DNA from: Rhodeus uyekii
Lineage: Eukaryota; Chordata; Actinopteri; Cypriniformes; Acheilognathidae
DNA length: 64,000 nucleotides
Reading direction: 5' to 3'
Assembly: GCA_037043235.1 (NCBI GenBank)
Contig: JAWRVZ010000065.1
Coordinates: 2,394,001-2,458,000, forward strand
The stretch's first letter is position 1. Each line of letters begins with the position of its first letter. Below, piece after piece: positions 1-10,700 of this stretch. A program made the translations under genes and the position numbers. The notes beneath the pieces were generated by a model, which worked only from the letters and a program-made list of their open reading frames with translations, ran no database searches and was not told where the DNA came from.

Positions 1-2
1 TT

Positions 3-2279
3 GGACCTGGATTCGACTTTCCTTTTGATAGAAAACAGTTAATTGAGGCACAAAGGGCTGATACTACTTTGAATTCATGCATTTCTACTGTCATTGATAA
101 ATCTGAACTACCAGTTCATGCAGTTGCTTATTTTTTAGATGATGGTGTGCTCATGCGTAAATGGAGTCCTGACAACTTGAAGCATGATTGGAGTGCTGTA
201 TTTCAAGTAGTTCTTCCAAAGTCCTACAGAGATCATGTACTGAGTGTCGCTCATGACCACAAACTTTCTGGTCATCTAGGTATTAAGAAAACCTACCATA
301 ATCTTTTGAAACACTTTTTTTGGCCCGGAATGAAGTCTTCTGTGTCCCAATATTGTCGTTCTTGTCATGCGTGTCAAGTTGCTGGTAAACCAAATCAGGG
401 CATTTCCCCAGCACCATTGAAACCTATTCCAGTGATGAATGAACCATTTGAAAAGCTTGTCATTGATTGTGTTGGTCCTTTACCAAGGACTAAGTCTGGT
501 CACTCTTACTTATTAACTTTGATGTGCTCTGCTACTAGGTTTCCGGAAGCCATCCCACTACGTTCATTGAAAACCCCTACAATTGTTAAAGCAATTGTCA
601 AATTCTGCACCACATTTGGTTTGCCCAAGTTTATCCAATCAGATCAAGGTTCTAATTTCATGTCCAGAGTATTCCGCAAGGTAATGAAAGAGCTTAACAT
701 TAAACATTGCATATCAAGTGCCTATCATCCTCAATCGCAGGGGGTGATCGAAAGATTTCATCAAACCCTTAAGTCCATGATCAGAACATACTGCCTCCAA
801 CATAAGAAACATTGGGATGAAGAAGTTCCTCTTCTGTTGTTTGCAGTTCGAAATACGGTTCAAGAGTCACTTGGATTCAGTCCAGCTGAGTTAGTTTTTG
901 GCCATTCTTTGCGTGGACCATTGAAGGTGTTACAGGAACAATTACTTTCTGTAAATCAGTCTGTTACCTCTAAGAATGTGCTAGATCATGTTAGTTCCTT
1001 TCGTGAACGTTTACATTCAGTGTGGCAGTTAGCACAACAGGCCCTAGCAACTTCCCAGTCCCGTATGAAATCCCGATATGACAAAAAGTCTGTGCAACGC
1101 TCATTCAAGGTTGGTGATCAAGTTCTTGTTTTGATGCCTTTGTCTGGTTCAGCTCTTCAAGCCAAGTTTACTGGGCCATATGTGATTGAAGAGAGGTTAA
1201 GTGACACTGACTATGTAGTGCAAACTCCTGAAAGAAAGCGAAAAACTCGTGTATGCCACATAAACATGCTTAAACTGTATGTCTCTCGTCCTGACTCTAA
1301 AGATTCTGCCAGTTCTCCAGTGTCTCCTCCTGCTGTTGTAACTTCTGTGGATGTGGTTCCTTCTGAGTACTCTCCCTGCATGGACGGTCTTCATTTAGGA
1401 AGTGCTTGTCTTTCTGGTGCTCGTTTGCAAAACTCTGAAGCTCTTGTAACTCTTGGATCTAAACTCTCACATTTGTCTATGTCGTCTCAAAATGAACTTA
1501 TACAGTTAGTTAACAAGTATTCTACACTTTTCTCAGATGTACCTACGGTGACTAATGTGTTGAAACATGATATTGATGTTGGTGATCGTCGTCCTGTTAA
1601 GCAAAACGCTTATCGTGTCAATCCTGTTAAACGGGAGCTTATGAAACAAGAAACCCAGTACCTAATTGAACATGGTTTGGCTGTCCCAAGCTCTAGTCCA
1701 TGGTGTTCCCCTTGTTTATTAGTTCCAAAACCTGATGGAACATCCCGTTTTTGCACTGATTACCGTAAGGTCAATCAGTTAACTAAATCAGATTCCTACC
1801 CGCTTCCCAGAATGGATGATTGTATTGATCGCATTGGCAACGCTAAGTTTGTAACTAAATTAGACTTGCTTAAAGGTTATTGGCAGGTGCCGCTTACAGA
1901 ACGTGCTTCTGAAATCTCAGCCTTTGCCACCCCAGACGCCTTTCTGCAATATAATGTTTTAGCTTTTGGCCTTAAAAACGCTCCAGCCACCTTCCAGCGT
2001 TTAATGAATCGAGTTTTAGCCAATGTAAAAAATTGTGAAGCTTACCTTGATGATGTAGTGTGTTACTCGGATACATGGAGTGGTCACTTGCAGACCCTAG
2101 AGGAAGTGTTCTCAAGGTTTCAAGCTGCTAATCTTACCCTTAATTTGGCCAAATGTGAATTCTGTCATGCTACTGTCAAATATCTAGGCAAGGAGGTTGG
2201 TCATGGTACTGTTCGCCCTTTAGAAGCCAAAGTTCAGACAATTGTTGAGTTTCCTGTGCCCAAGTCTGAGAGAACTTAG
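3..2279 (+). CDS. pol: Pol fragment: integrase followed by reverse transcriptase (5' end outside window)
   Basis: The frame is open from base 3, so the true start is off the left edge; the TTG at 69 is only the first alternative start codon and is not the real one. Residues are numbered from 69. An HHCC zinc-binding domain is seen at about 60-102 (H62 or H64, H69, C99, C102). The integrase core carries D133, D192 and E228, with the usual 35-residue gap between the last two. A GPY module follows at 369-371. After a linker of about 80 residues comes the RT, with the LDL aspartate D599 and the YLDD box at 659-662. Integrase would insert the cDNA and RT would copy the element RNA. The frame ends early at a TAG just after the RT palm, where the thumb and RNase H continue in another frame. 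Catalytic residues look intact, so inactivation seems recent. Confidence 0.9.
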   Translation, partial: GPGFDFPFDRKQLIEAQRADTTLNSCISTVIDKSELPVHAVAYFLDDGVLMRKWSPDNLKHDWSAVFQVVLPKSYRDHVLSVAHDHKLSGHLGIKKTYHNLLKHFFWPGMKSSVSQYCRSCHACQVAGKPNQGISPAPLKPIPVMNEPFEKLVIDCVGPLPRTKSGHSYLLTLMCSATRFPEAIPLRSLKTPTIVKAIVKFCTTFGLPKFIQSDQGSNFMSRVFRKVMKELNIKHCISSAYHPQSQGVIERFHQTLKSMIRTYCLQHKKHWDEEVPLLLFAVRNTVQESLGFSPAELVFGHSLRGPLKVLQEQLLSVNQSVTSKNVLDHVSSFRERLHSVWQLAQQALATSQSRMKSRYDKKSVQRSFKVGDQVLVLMPLSGSALQAKFTGPYVIEERLSDTDYVVQTPERKRKTRVCHINMLKLYVSRPDSKDSASSPVSPPAVVTSVDVVPSEYSPCMDGLHLGSACLSGARLQNSEALVTLGSKLSHLSMSSQNELIQLVNKYSTLFSDVPTVTNVLKHDIDVGDRRPVKQNAYRVNPVKRELMKQETQYLIEHGLAVPSSSPWCSPCLLVPKPDGTSRFCTDYRKVNQLTKSDSYPLPRMDDCIDRIGNAKFVTKLDLLKGYWQVPLTERASEISAFATPDAFLQYNVLAFGLKNAPATFQRLMNRVLANVKNCEAYLDDVVCYSDTWSGHLQTLEEVFSRFQAANLTLNLAKCEFCHATVKYLGKEVGHGTVRPLEAKVQTIVEFPVPKSERT

Positions 2280-2841
2280 ACGATTTCTCGGAATGGCTGG
2301 TTACTACAGAAGTTTCTGTAAAAATTTTGCTGATGTTGTAAAACCTCTCACAGATAACCTACGAAAAGCTGTGACCTTTGACTGGAATTCTGAATGTGAA
2401 CTTGCCTTTGAGTCTTTGTTGTGCAGTGCTCCTGTTTTAACTGCCCCTGACTTCTCTAGACCCTTTAAACTCGAAGTGGATGCCAGTGGTACGGGTGCCG
2501 GTGCTGTCCTGCTGCAAGAAGATGACCAAGGAATCGATCATCCTGTATGTTTCTATTCTAAGAAGTTCAATCGTCATCAAGTTAACTACAGTACCATAGA
2601 GAAAGAAGCACTAGCTCTTTTGTTAGCTCTACAACATTTTGAAGTTTATGTTGGTTCCAGTTCGCAACCCATTGATGTATACACTGATCACAACCCACTT
2701 ACATTTCTACACCAAATGTGTAACAAAAACCAGAGACTCATGCGTTGGGCGCTCATTTGTCAGAGTTTTAATTTGAACATTATGTACAAGAAAGGTGTTG
2801 ACAATGTTATTGCAGATTCTTTGTCCAGATGTCATTTGTAA
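2242..2841 (+). CDS. pol: Pol continuation: RT thumb and RNase H, shifted one frame
   Basis: This frame overlaps the end of the integrase-RT frame by 38 bases and continues its homology without a gap, starting with the RT connection (RELRRFLG then YYR). RNase H follows, with acidic positions in EVDASG, in IEKEALAL, in YTDHNPL and in the terminal VIADSLSR. It ends at TAA 2839-2841, 33 bases before the LTR, as expected for the last pol domain in this order. The shift falls inside a structural domain boundary where programmed frameshifting is not known in this family, so I read it as a one-base indel between about 2245 and 2279. The TTG at 2242 is not a real start. Confidence 0.88.
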   Translation: MLSFLCPSLRELRRFLGMAGYYRSFCKNFADVVKPLTDNLRKAVTFDWNSECELAFESLLCSAPVLTAPDFSRPFKLEVDASGTGAGAVLLQEDDQGIDHPVCFYSKKFNRHQVNYSTIEKEALALLLALQHFEVYVGSSSQPIDVYTDHNPLTFLHQMCNKNQRLMRWALICQSFNLNIMYKKGVDNVIADSLSRCHL

Positions 2842-2863
2842 ACTTGTAACCATGTTTATTCTT

Positions 2864-2874
2864 AAGTGTGGGGG
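2864..2874 (+). promoter_or_regulatory. Polypurine tract (plus-strand primer)
   Basis: A G-rich purine run (AAGTGTGGGGG) directly abuts the TGTTAC start of the LTR. In LTR retrotransposons this is where plus-strand DNA synthesis is primed. One T interrupts the purines. Confidence 0.75.
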
Positions 2875-3545
2875 TGTTACGACCCTATGGTTCTGTATTA
2901 TTTCTCTGTTTTTCTGTTAGTATCTCTGTGTGTTTGTGTCTCATGCTGATTGGTTCCTACAGACCAATTAATGCTCTGTCCTGATTGGTGCATAGCCCTT
3001 TAAAAGAAGCATGTCATCACTTCCTCTGGAGAGATTTTGGGGAGAAGGAGAGAGGTTGTTTGGTGCATGTTGTAGAAGCTGTGTTATTGTTAAGAGAGAG
3101 TTGTATTTGTGAAGAGTGTTGAAAACTGAGTCTTTGTTTGAGTTTGTTTGTATTTGAAGAGTTTGTTGGATTTGACCCATTTGCCTGTTTGACACTGATT
3201 TTGGATTGCCCTTTTCAAAGTTTGGTCGCCTAATTGTAAATATTGTACATACTTATTATTTGGGAAAGTAGGGAGACCGACGCCATTTTTGTTTATTGTA
3301 AGTTGTTTGATCTTTGTTTTTGGTTAGGGAGTTAGGTTTGTACATTTGTATTTTCTTTTCTTTACTTTGAGGTTAGGGTTTAAGTAAGAGGGTTTTTTTA
3401 AACAAGGAATTTTTGTTTGTTGTTTTGGCCTTGTCGGCTCCTGAATCTTATGTCCCATCCTTAAGAACAATAAATTTATCATTTTTGAAATATTTCCTTT
3501 TTGTGTTTTTCATGTTGCACCCTTTTCCCTAGACGGGGTGTAACA
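2875..3545 (+). repeat. 3' LTR of the Gmr1-like element
   Basis: It begins TGTTAC and ends GTAACA, a 6-bp perfect terminal inverted repeat with the canonical TG...CA. The length is 671 bp. A TTTAAAAG TATA-like box lies near 2999 and an AATAAA near the end. It immediately follows the purine tract. The matching 5' LTR is not in the window. Confidence 0.85.
3469..3474 (+). promoter_or_regulatory. Polyadenylation signal in the LTR
   Basis: AATAAA lies about 70 bases before the LTR end, the usual place for processing of the element transcript at the R-U5 boundary. Confidence 0.6.
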
Positions 3546-6500
3546 TATATAAATATACATGGCATGACTTTACTTGAGTACCAAAGTGTCAAGCTCGTGC
3601 AAACATCCACGTTGAGCAGATGCTCAGTTAATTTTAGGTTAAGAATGTAACGCTTGTGCTTTAACTGTTTTGTTTTTACTATACAACATGGATGCATTCA
3701 CTATATTTGTTTACTTTTTTTATTATACTTTTTTGGATGACAGCATTGGACAGGATGTGGAATAGCATTGTTTATTTTTTTTAAACAATTTTATTAAATG
3801 ACAGATTATTCGAGTAAATAAAAGTGCTTACAGCGAGTGTGTAAGTAAAATCAAAATTGAATAATTTGAAACTGATTAAATCAGATGAAATGTCAAAACG
3901 GTCGCTGTTGAAGTTCAAATAGTTAATTCAGTGCAGCAGGTTTTGTTTAACGTGTTGTTTTTCTGTCTTATATTATGTTTGTTTTATTTAATTTCTTGGT
4001 TATGCTATTTTTTGCTTGTATGTTTTAAAATGCCAAATTTTTGTAGGTTTGAACAATTCTTCTGCATTTGTTGAATAAGTGTCATCACTCAAACTAGAAA
4101 AACAAATGTGTGACCCATTGCCAATTATCTCTATACTTTTTGCTTTTTACTAGATATAGGCAATGGACGGGTGACAGGAAGTGACGTCGTACTTTAGTAA
4201 ATGTCGCAAGCCAGATTTGATTGTGGGTTTGGACTATCGGCCGCATCTCTGATGAATACAGTCTATTCTCAAGGGATTTATTTTATTTTTGTTGTTGTTT
4301 AGAGTAACTTCAGCAGTACTAGAGCATTTTCAATCTTAACACAATCTTAAATCCACATCAGCTGCTCCGAAACATCAAGAACAAAATATTCTCTCCCATT
4401 ATTCTGCTGACACTTCCATCCCCTTTCTTCCCAGGCTGGTACACAGGCCTTTCACATATTTAGCGTCAACACAGATATGAGATGAAGCCTGCAAATTCTG
4501 CTGCCAGCTCATGAATTGAGAGATAAAATACATGAGCCTTCAGGTGTTATGAATTACTGAGGTCTGTTCTTTTCGCAGGAGGGTGTAATAGAATAACCCT
4601 GGGGACGCATTGCCAAGTTGAGCCATTTATTGGTCTTGGGTCATAGAGCCTGTTTTATGATAAAGTTTGTGTTAGCTGCACTGCAGCTTGTTAAATTTAA
4701 TGTTCAAAGTGTAACAAACGAGAGGCCGTGCCCCTGTCCAGATCTGCATTGTCAACACGCGGCACTTCGCGATTCCTAACCGATACAGTCAGATAAAAGG
4801 CCTCACAATAGTGAATAATTTATAGCTGTGTATTAATTTCATGGTCCAATAAGATGTTGGACTGTGGGCGGGTGAGACGAGACTGTGAGAAAACGTCTCC
4901 TGCTCTCAGAGAGATGTGAAAACACTGCCGCTGACTGCTAAAGGCTTGTAGCTCTCACCAGTGTAATTGCGCCGTATGACGGCTTGTGCTGCAATTTCCT
5001 CAGTGCTCGGGATGCCACCCATATCTGTGCTATTTATAAAATATCTTGTTAATTCTGATGTGGATAATGAAGCAGCACTGCAGATTTGTTGATTCCCAGC
5101 TTCATTATCCTGAAGTTAAAGGAAATCATGTTGATTAGCTCTTAATGTGGCACACATGGTTTTAAACCATGGCATGTTTCTATTGAGACATGCTCTTAAC
5201 ATGGCATATGTAAAGGAGAATGTACATCCAATAAACCCTGAAGGGGATCAGAACTTGCATCAGCCTGAAGGGGTTTATTCTCCGATAACGACGACGTGCA
5301 TTATCCCGCTTAATGCATGCCTACTTGGCACGTAATTAAATATTTAAACATAAAATATTTCGACTCGGATCAATATTTCATTAGGTCTTCTATGAAGAAA
5401 GCAGTTGCTAGCAAGCAGCAAGTTCAAACTAGACAGACATTTAAAGGATATGGTACAGTCATAGCATTTATTACACTGCATTTCACCACATAAATAATTA
5501 TGGGGATAAGAGATATTGATTTGAGATGAAATCATTTTAAAATTGTGCCTGTTTTCTCTTACAATCCATTACAGTTTAAAAAACAATCATTGCAATATGG
5601 CAGCAGCTGCGTTTTTATGAAAGGGACGAGTCTGTGATACCATTATGATATAATTAAATAACTGTATACAAAATATTGATTTGAGTTTTAATATTTTATT
5701 AGCTCACCAAACACAACTTCCATAAGGGAATAATCATTCCTATCAAGTGTATATCACTGACTTCACTTACATGGATCTGACTGTTATCAGTTTTTATATC
5801 AGTTGTTATCGGGGAATAACGCTATCAGAATTAAGAATAATCTTTTTCATCAAAAGACAGTCATAAAAAGTAGTGGACTTTGCTTTAAAACATAATTGGT
5901 ATCTGCCATTCATAAATCCTCTCCCATAGGGATAGTGAAGTGTCCACGAATCTCGGCAGAAGAAGTTATCCGGGGGTCTACTGGGATCATGTCTCTTCGA
6001 AGTATTCGGACGTACAAATATTTTGCCAAAACGTTTTTCTTAAACTAAATAGTAAAGAAGTATTGGATGAGTTGGAGTTGGGTTAAGCTATGTCTTTTTT
6101 GTTTGCATAATTTTGCACACAATTATTTTTTCTTTACTGTTTTCTGTGTATTTTGCTAAATAAAATAATTATTTTTTGTTCAATGAATATACTTTCATTA
6201 AAATATGTAAATGAGAAAAAATATATTTTTTATAAATTAAAAAACATAATTTTTAAAGAATCTGAAAATATTTACAGTAGTAATAACAAATAATAATTCA
6301 TTCTATGATATTATTATTGTATTTTTATTTATGGTGATTCTCTCTAAGGTGGACTCCCAACTTAATATGAAATTTACCATCTGAATCTAACTATGTCAAT
6401 AAACGGAAATTTCAGCCAGATATTTTTTATCATGTTTTATTATGTCTTTCACCCCAACAGCAGGGGTGAATTTTTTATTTATTTAATTTTTACCCCAATT

Positions 6501-6697
6501 ACCATACTTTTACATGGTCTTCTGTTATTGAAAAATTATTACTTTAATGAGCTTGTATAAAAACTTATAATCATTATGAAGAATTTGAGCAATTCTCATT
6601 TGCTAATTAAATCTACATCAAATAATAAAATAAAATAAGCACAGAATCAACTTTGTGCTGCTGTCCGAGATCAATTAAAGGATCAGAAAACTTCCCA
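3546..6697. other. AT-rich non-coding DNA
   Basis: No coding region is supported. Short frames here lack recognisable motifs and have the composition of the surrounding DNA. 4700-5000 is less AT-rich and may be unique sequence. 6100-6340 is very AT-rich low-complexity DNA. Confidence 0.5.
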
Positions 6698-7428
6698 TGT
6701 ATGCCAGGTTTGTGGAGGGAGGCGTGAGGACTCAATAGTGAAATTGATGATTGGCTTTTATTTAATAATAAAATAAACAAAAGCTCAAACAAATCTATCC
6801 TGAGGGGGAAAAACATGACTGGACCAACTCGACTAGACTAAACACACCTGAAGCTTGACAACAATTTGAAATTCAACAACAACGAAGAAGCACAGGATAG
6901 CAAACACAAGGAGAATAAATAGGGAACACAAGGTAGGTAAGTGAGGCAGAACAGGTGGAGCAAATCAAAAATGAATGAGGAAACAAGACAGGTGGGGTTA
7001 CACAATAGACAGGAGGCCACATGGTGCAAGAAACACATTTGACAAGCCATTAAGATGGGCGGGGTAACAAAAGCATGAAATGAACACGCAGCCAATGAGA
7101 ACTCCTAAACCAACATGAGAGCGCAGCCAGTGAAAAAACAAGCTGCGCACAACACAACACAAGACAACACACGGCCGATGTAAACATGAACCGCGTGCTA
7201 CACAGAACACAACTCACGTGGACAACAGGGTGCACCGCCCATACTCGCATAACATGACAAAGCGGACGAGGACGAGCGAACGCTAATCTCGTGCGCTCAC
7301 AACACAAGACATAAATCTGGAGGATGAATGTCCGAATCCCAACACAAAACCGAAAGACACTACAATAAGGAAGTGTCAGAGCTCTCACAAAACACAAGAA
7401 AACTAGACCGAAGTGGCGGAACCCTGAC
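6698..7428 (-). repeat. Solo-LTR-like repeat (minus orientation)
   Basis: Read on the minus strand it starts near TCGTCAGGGTTCC, contains a CTATTTATT TATA-like box, an AATAAA-type signal near 6760 and ends near GGCATACA. It is clearly richer in G+C than its flanks. This layout suits a solo LTR of about 730 bp, but I see no clean target duplication, so the class is tentative. The frames inside it are not genes. Confidence 0.4.
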
Positions 7429-8650
7429 GATCTATAGGTTAGCTATAGTTTAACATATACTAAAATGGCTTAAAGTGAAGCAAAAATGTTTATAGACATA
7501 ATTTAATAAAACAAACTTTTTAAAGCTTTAACGAAAAGTCCAAAGAAAATGGAAAATACAAAAATAAAAACAAAAAATATATAATAGTATTTACATGATA
7601 CTAAAATAACATACTCTTTATTTATTTATAACTTTGATTCAGAATCGGATTTCCATTTGGCTCTGCTTTTTCTCCAAAGAAAATAAAATAGTATTGAATT
7701 ATTTTGTGGTGTGCTAGGACCCCATAAAAAGTCTAAATTGTGTAAGTATTGTATTCATGTTCCAGATGAGCCACTCTGTTAACATCAGAGAGACTTAACA
7801 CTATTTGAGGTGGTGTTTGTGCCCATAGTGAATTTGCATGATTAAATTAGGAAGTGCGCGCACATATGCCAGCCCGTATTTTTCCCATCACATGCATTTT
7901 AGTGCTGATTTACAGCCTGCGGCCCAGCTTCAGTAAACTCAATTCTCCTGCAGAGCAGTTCTCCCTATGTCTCCTTTCAGAATTCAAAGGTACCTGAGGG
8001 GACAAATACAGCAGTTAAAATAAGTTAATAAATATTGAAAATATATAATTACAGTGTCTGACTTTGAGAAATAGCAACAATAAAAGACTTATGACTCAGT
8101 ATTAAATGATAGAGAACAAGCACAAAATGTTTTAAAGCTTACTGAAGTGTGTGAGCCCTTAAGTGATGATCAACGCAAGTTCAATTGACAATATACACAC
8201 TTCATGTTTAAAATGCATCAAATGGATCTATTACAAACTCGATACATTCTATGTTTATTCAGCTCCTAGACTCTTGATGCCAGACCTTCAGACAGAAGCA
8301 CATAAGTGAATCAAATTTAATTGGCCAAGGACCACGTCGACATGCAAAAACAGTTTTGTTTCGGGTTATGTTTAGGGGTGTGAAAATGTAAAATCGCTCT
8401 CCCTACAGTAACAGACCAGGATGCAATTCATTCAGGAATGTCGTGCAAGTTTACTGTATCAATTACTTTTGGCTTTTGAAAGCCTAGCATTTGGTTGACC
8501 CTTTTAAATGCTCATTGTCTCAGTTGTAAACCCGACCAATGCCGCCTTCTGTGAGGGGGTTTTGTGTCACACAGTTTTCCAGGCGGACCGATAAAGAATG
8601 CGACACACATCTCCTGGAATTCCTGGAGAATTCAAACAATCTGATGATGA
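7429..8650. other. Non-coding DNA, no feature recognised
   Basis: AT-rich sequence without a convincing reading frame, RNA gene or repeat boundary. Confidence 0.5.
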
Positions 8651-8979
8651 TTGTTACAAGAGATGCTGGTGTGCGATGTGGAGATCACGAGGAGACGTGG
8701 GATACAACAGAAAGTACTTTATTAATAAACGAAAATAAAACGGCACTTCTTTATGCAAACTTGGAACATGGAAAGGTGGAACACGGGAGACATCCACACA
8801 CAACATAATGTTAACAACTCACAAAGACAAAGGAGCACAGGAAGGTATTAAATGACAAACACTGGATTGGGAACAGCTGACGAGACTAGGCAGTGATTAG
8901 ACACTGACGGGAGAGTGCAGGACCTGGAAGATACATAAAAGGACCTGGAAGGGAACAATGCGAGACAAGACCGTGACGA
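8651..8979 (-). repeat. Solo-LTR-like repeat (minus orientation)
   Basis: On the minus strand it begins near CGTCACGGTC and ends CTTGTAACA, with an AATAAA signal about 70 bases before the end. It shares blocks such as GTTGTGTGTGGATG and CTCCTCGT with the plus-strand repeat at 52055-52425, so the two are members of one dispersed family. About 330 bp. The small frame at 8539-8808 overlaps it and is not a gene. Confidence 0.45.
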
Positions 8980-9156
8980 TGGTGACTGTATATTAATTTT
9001 GACTTTCTTTTAAATAATTTAGCTAAACTTTGAAAATATATGGTACCACATATATGGAATTTGATTTGAAATCAAGATTTGATTTGTTCACATTAATAGT
9101 TAATCTCATGTAAATGGTAATGCGCTGTGAATTAGCATGCAGTAAAATATATTGTT

Positions 9157-9335
9157 CCCTGTCAAGGGAACTCGCACTGCGTCGAGACGCGATTGGGAAC
9201 CCTTCAGTGTATATGTCTCTTGAAGCACAATAAAACCAACGTGCGGGCGTGTACGTCGCCGAGATGACGTCATCACGTCATGACCAAGGAGTATAAAGGC
9301 ACGTCACGACCCGGAAGCGGGTTAGCTTTCAGTGT
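9157..9335 (+). repeat. Left outer repeat of DIRS copy 1
   Basis: From CACTGCGTCG at 9176 to the GGGTTAGC near 9333 it is the near-perfect reverse complement of 14245-14390. The first 19 bases are unique to the left end and can fold as GTTCCCT/AGGGAAC when the flanking GTT is included. A TATAAA box (GAGTATAAAGG, near 9290) suggests it holds the promoter. Confidence 0.85.
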
Positions 9336-9609
9336 CTTCACAGCGCTCTGAGCTCAACGTGTGTGTGTATGTATTTGCTGGTACGCGTGCCCCGAGTCTA
9401 GTTTAAAAGAAAAGGGATTTCACGTGTGATTGAGAAAAGTGCGCAGATATGGCAAACTTACCAACTGCACCTTCACTAAGGCTTGGGCACTGCGCCTTCA
9501 AGATATCCATGTTCTGAGCCTCATCATGGCTCAGTCATGACAGTTAGCAGTTCGGCATCGAGGTGTCGTTCTCGCTCACTGGAAGGTGCGGGGGAGGGCT
9601 AATCTTACA

Positions 9610-10700
9610 TGGTAGGCGCTCGAGGGCGTCGACTGTGTAGGTTGCCATTCCTGTCTGACAGTCTTCGAGGAGACTGTGCAGACTCGCGGTTTAGGTCCTG
9701 CTGCAGCTGAGGCTCAGCGGCGATCCCTATCGCGGGGACTTCTCAAGGTCCGGAAGCACGCCCTGTGCGGTTTCTTCCGACTTGAACAACAACCCGGCTC
9801 TGAGGAGTTGGGTGTTGTATTTACTTTGTGCCATCAGTATGTTACTAACTGCTGTGGTACAGTGGATATTGTGTTTGCCTATCATGCTGGAAACCGGGGT
9901 TCGAGACCCTGTTGAACGCACTTTTTCCAGCACCGAGGTAAATGGGTGAGGAGCATGCACGATCAGCGCTCGAGGGTACTGATTGTGCAGATTGTTTTGC
10001 AAATGAGTTTGCGAACGCTCCGATCCCGCCTGGCGGTTTTCGAGGAAACCGCCCAGGCTAGCGTTCCTCGTGGTTCCGGTCCTGCTGCGGCTGAGGCCCA
10101 GCGGCGGCTGCGATCATGGGGGTCGCAGATGGACTTGTCAGAGGGGTTGGAGACGGGCTTGGCCTTTTCTCCACCCTTACCTGGCAGGTCTGGCCTCGTT
10201 CAGGAACCGGAAGCACGCCATGTGGCGGTTTCTTCCGACCCTGACGAGGTGATACTGCAGCTATCCAGCTCCAAGGAACTGGACGTTGTTAGTATCGGCT
10301 GCTGATGAGGAGGTCCTACGTGCATGGCGATCCCGCCTAGCGTCTTTTGAGGAAGTCGCTCAGGCTCGCGGTCCCCGTGGTTCCGGTCCCGCTGTTGCTG
10401 AGGCTCAGCGGCTGTCTCGACCATGAGGATCGCAATTGGATTTGTCAGCCTAAGGGGATACTGCAGCTATCCAGTTCTGAGGAACTGGATGTTGTAAGTG
10501 TCACATTGATGAGGATCTTCCTCACCAGCGATTGGGGCATGTGTAGCCGGTGCGTGAGCGCACTGTGCTCGCTGTCGCTCCACTCTCACCTGGCAGTCTC
10601 CTAGGGGACTGCCTGGGCAAGCACCCTTTAACGATTAACTGCGTGCCTGGTGTCCCGAGGGAACCAGGTCATGCACGTTTGAGGAATGGCCGGTCACTCA
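9610..10700 (+). pseudogene. gag: gag remnant of DIRS copy 1, internally triplicated
   Basis: Three diverged copies of one gag segment lie head to tail at about 9610-9830, 9960-10300 and 10320-10520. Each has the block TTCGAGG or TTTGAGG, then CAGGCTCGCGGT-like sequence, then GAGGCTCAGCGGC; the last two also carry GATACTGCAGCTATCCAG. DIRS copy 2 has this segment once. Frames change and stop repeatedly, so no Gag can be made. The C-terminal gag segment present in copy 2 at 57709-58011 is not evident here. Confidence 0.7.
9847..9915 (+). other. tRNA-like sequence inside the DIRS gag remnant
   Basis: A perfect A-box (TGGTACAGTGG, 9854-9864) and a near-perfect B-box (GGTTCGAGACC, 9898-9908) are spaced as in a tRNA. 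A seven-base loop with GCC could be an anticodon, but anticodon-stem pairing is weak and the acceptor arms do not pair. It is therefore a tRNA pseudogene or the head of a tRNA-derived SINE, not a working tRNA. It lies between gag duplicates 1 and 2. Confidence 0.4.

Larger units (their letters stand above)
1..3545 (+). mobile_element. Gmr1-like Ty3/gypsy LTR retrotransposon, 3' part
   Basis: The visible order is integrase, reverse transcriptase, RNase H, purine-rich tract, 3' LTR. By sequence the proteins are Ty3/gypsy-like, but integrase lies upstream of RT, as described for the Gmr1 group first found in cod; ordinary Ty3/gypsy elements carry integrase last. The 5' LTR, primer binding site, gag and protease would lie to the left of the window. 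A frame break between RT and RNase H indicates this copy is defective. Confidence 0.9.

Noticed and set aside
50..2841. Gmr1-like element read as a copia element because integrase comes first
   Set aside because: The YLDD box, GPY module and LDLLKGYW-type RT motifs are Ty3/gypsy-like; only the order is copia-like.
5225..5285. Hairpin formed by AATAAACCC and GGGTTTATT
   Set aside because: The arms match over only about nine bases and the rest is a direct CCTGAAGGGG repeat; no element ends or flanking duplication found.
9847..9915. Functional tRNA-Gly gene
   Set aside because: The acceptor arms do not pair and the anticodon stem is weak, so at most a tRNA-derived fragment.
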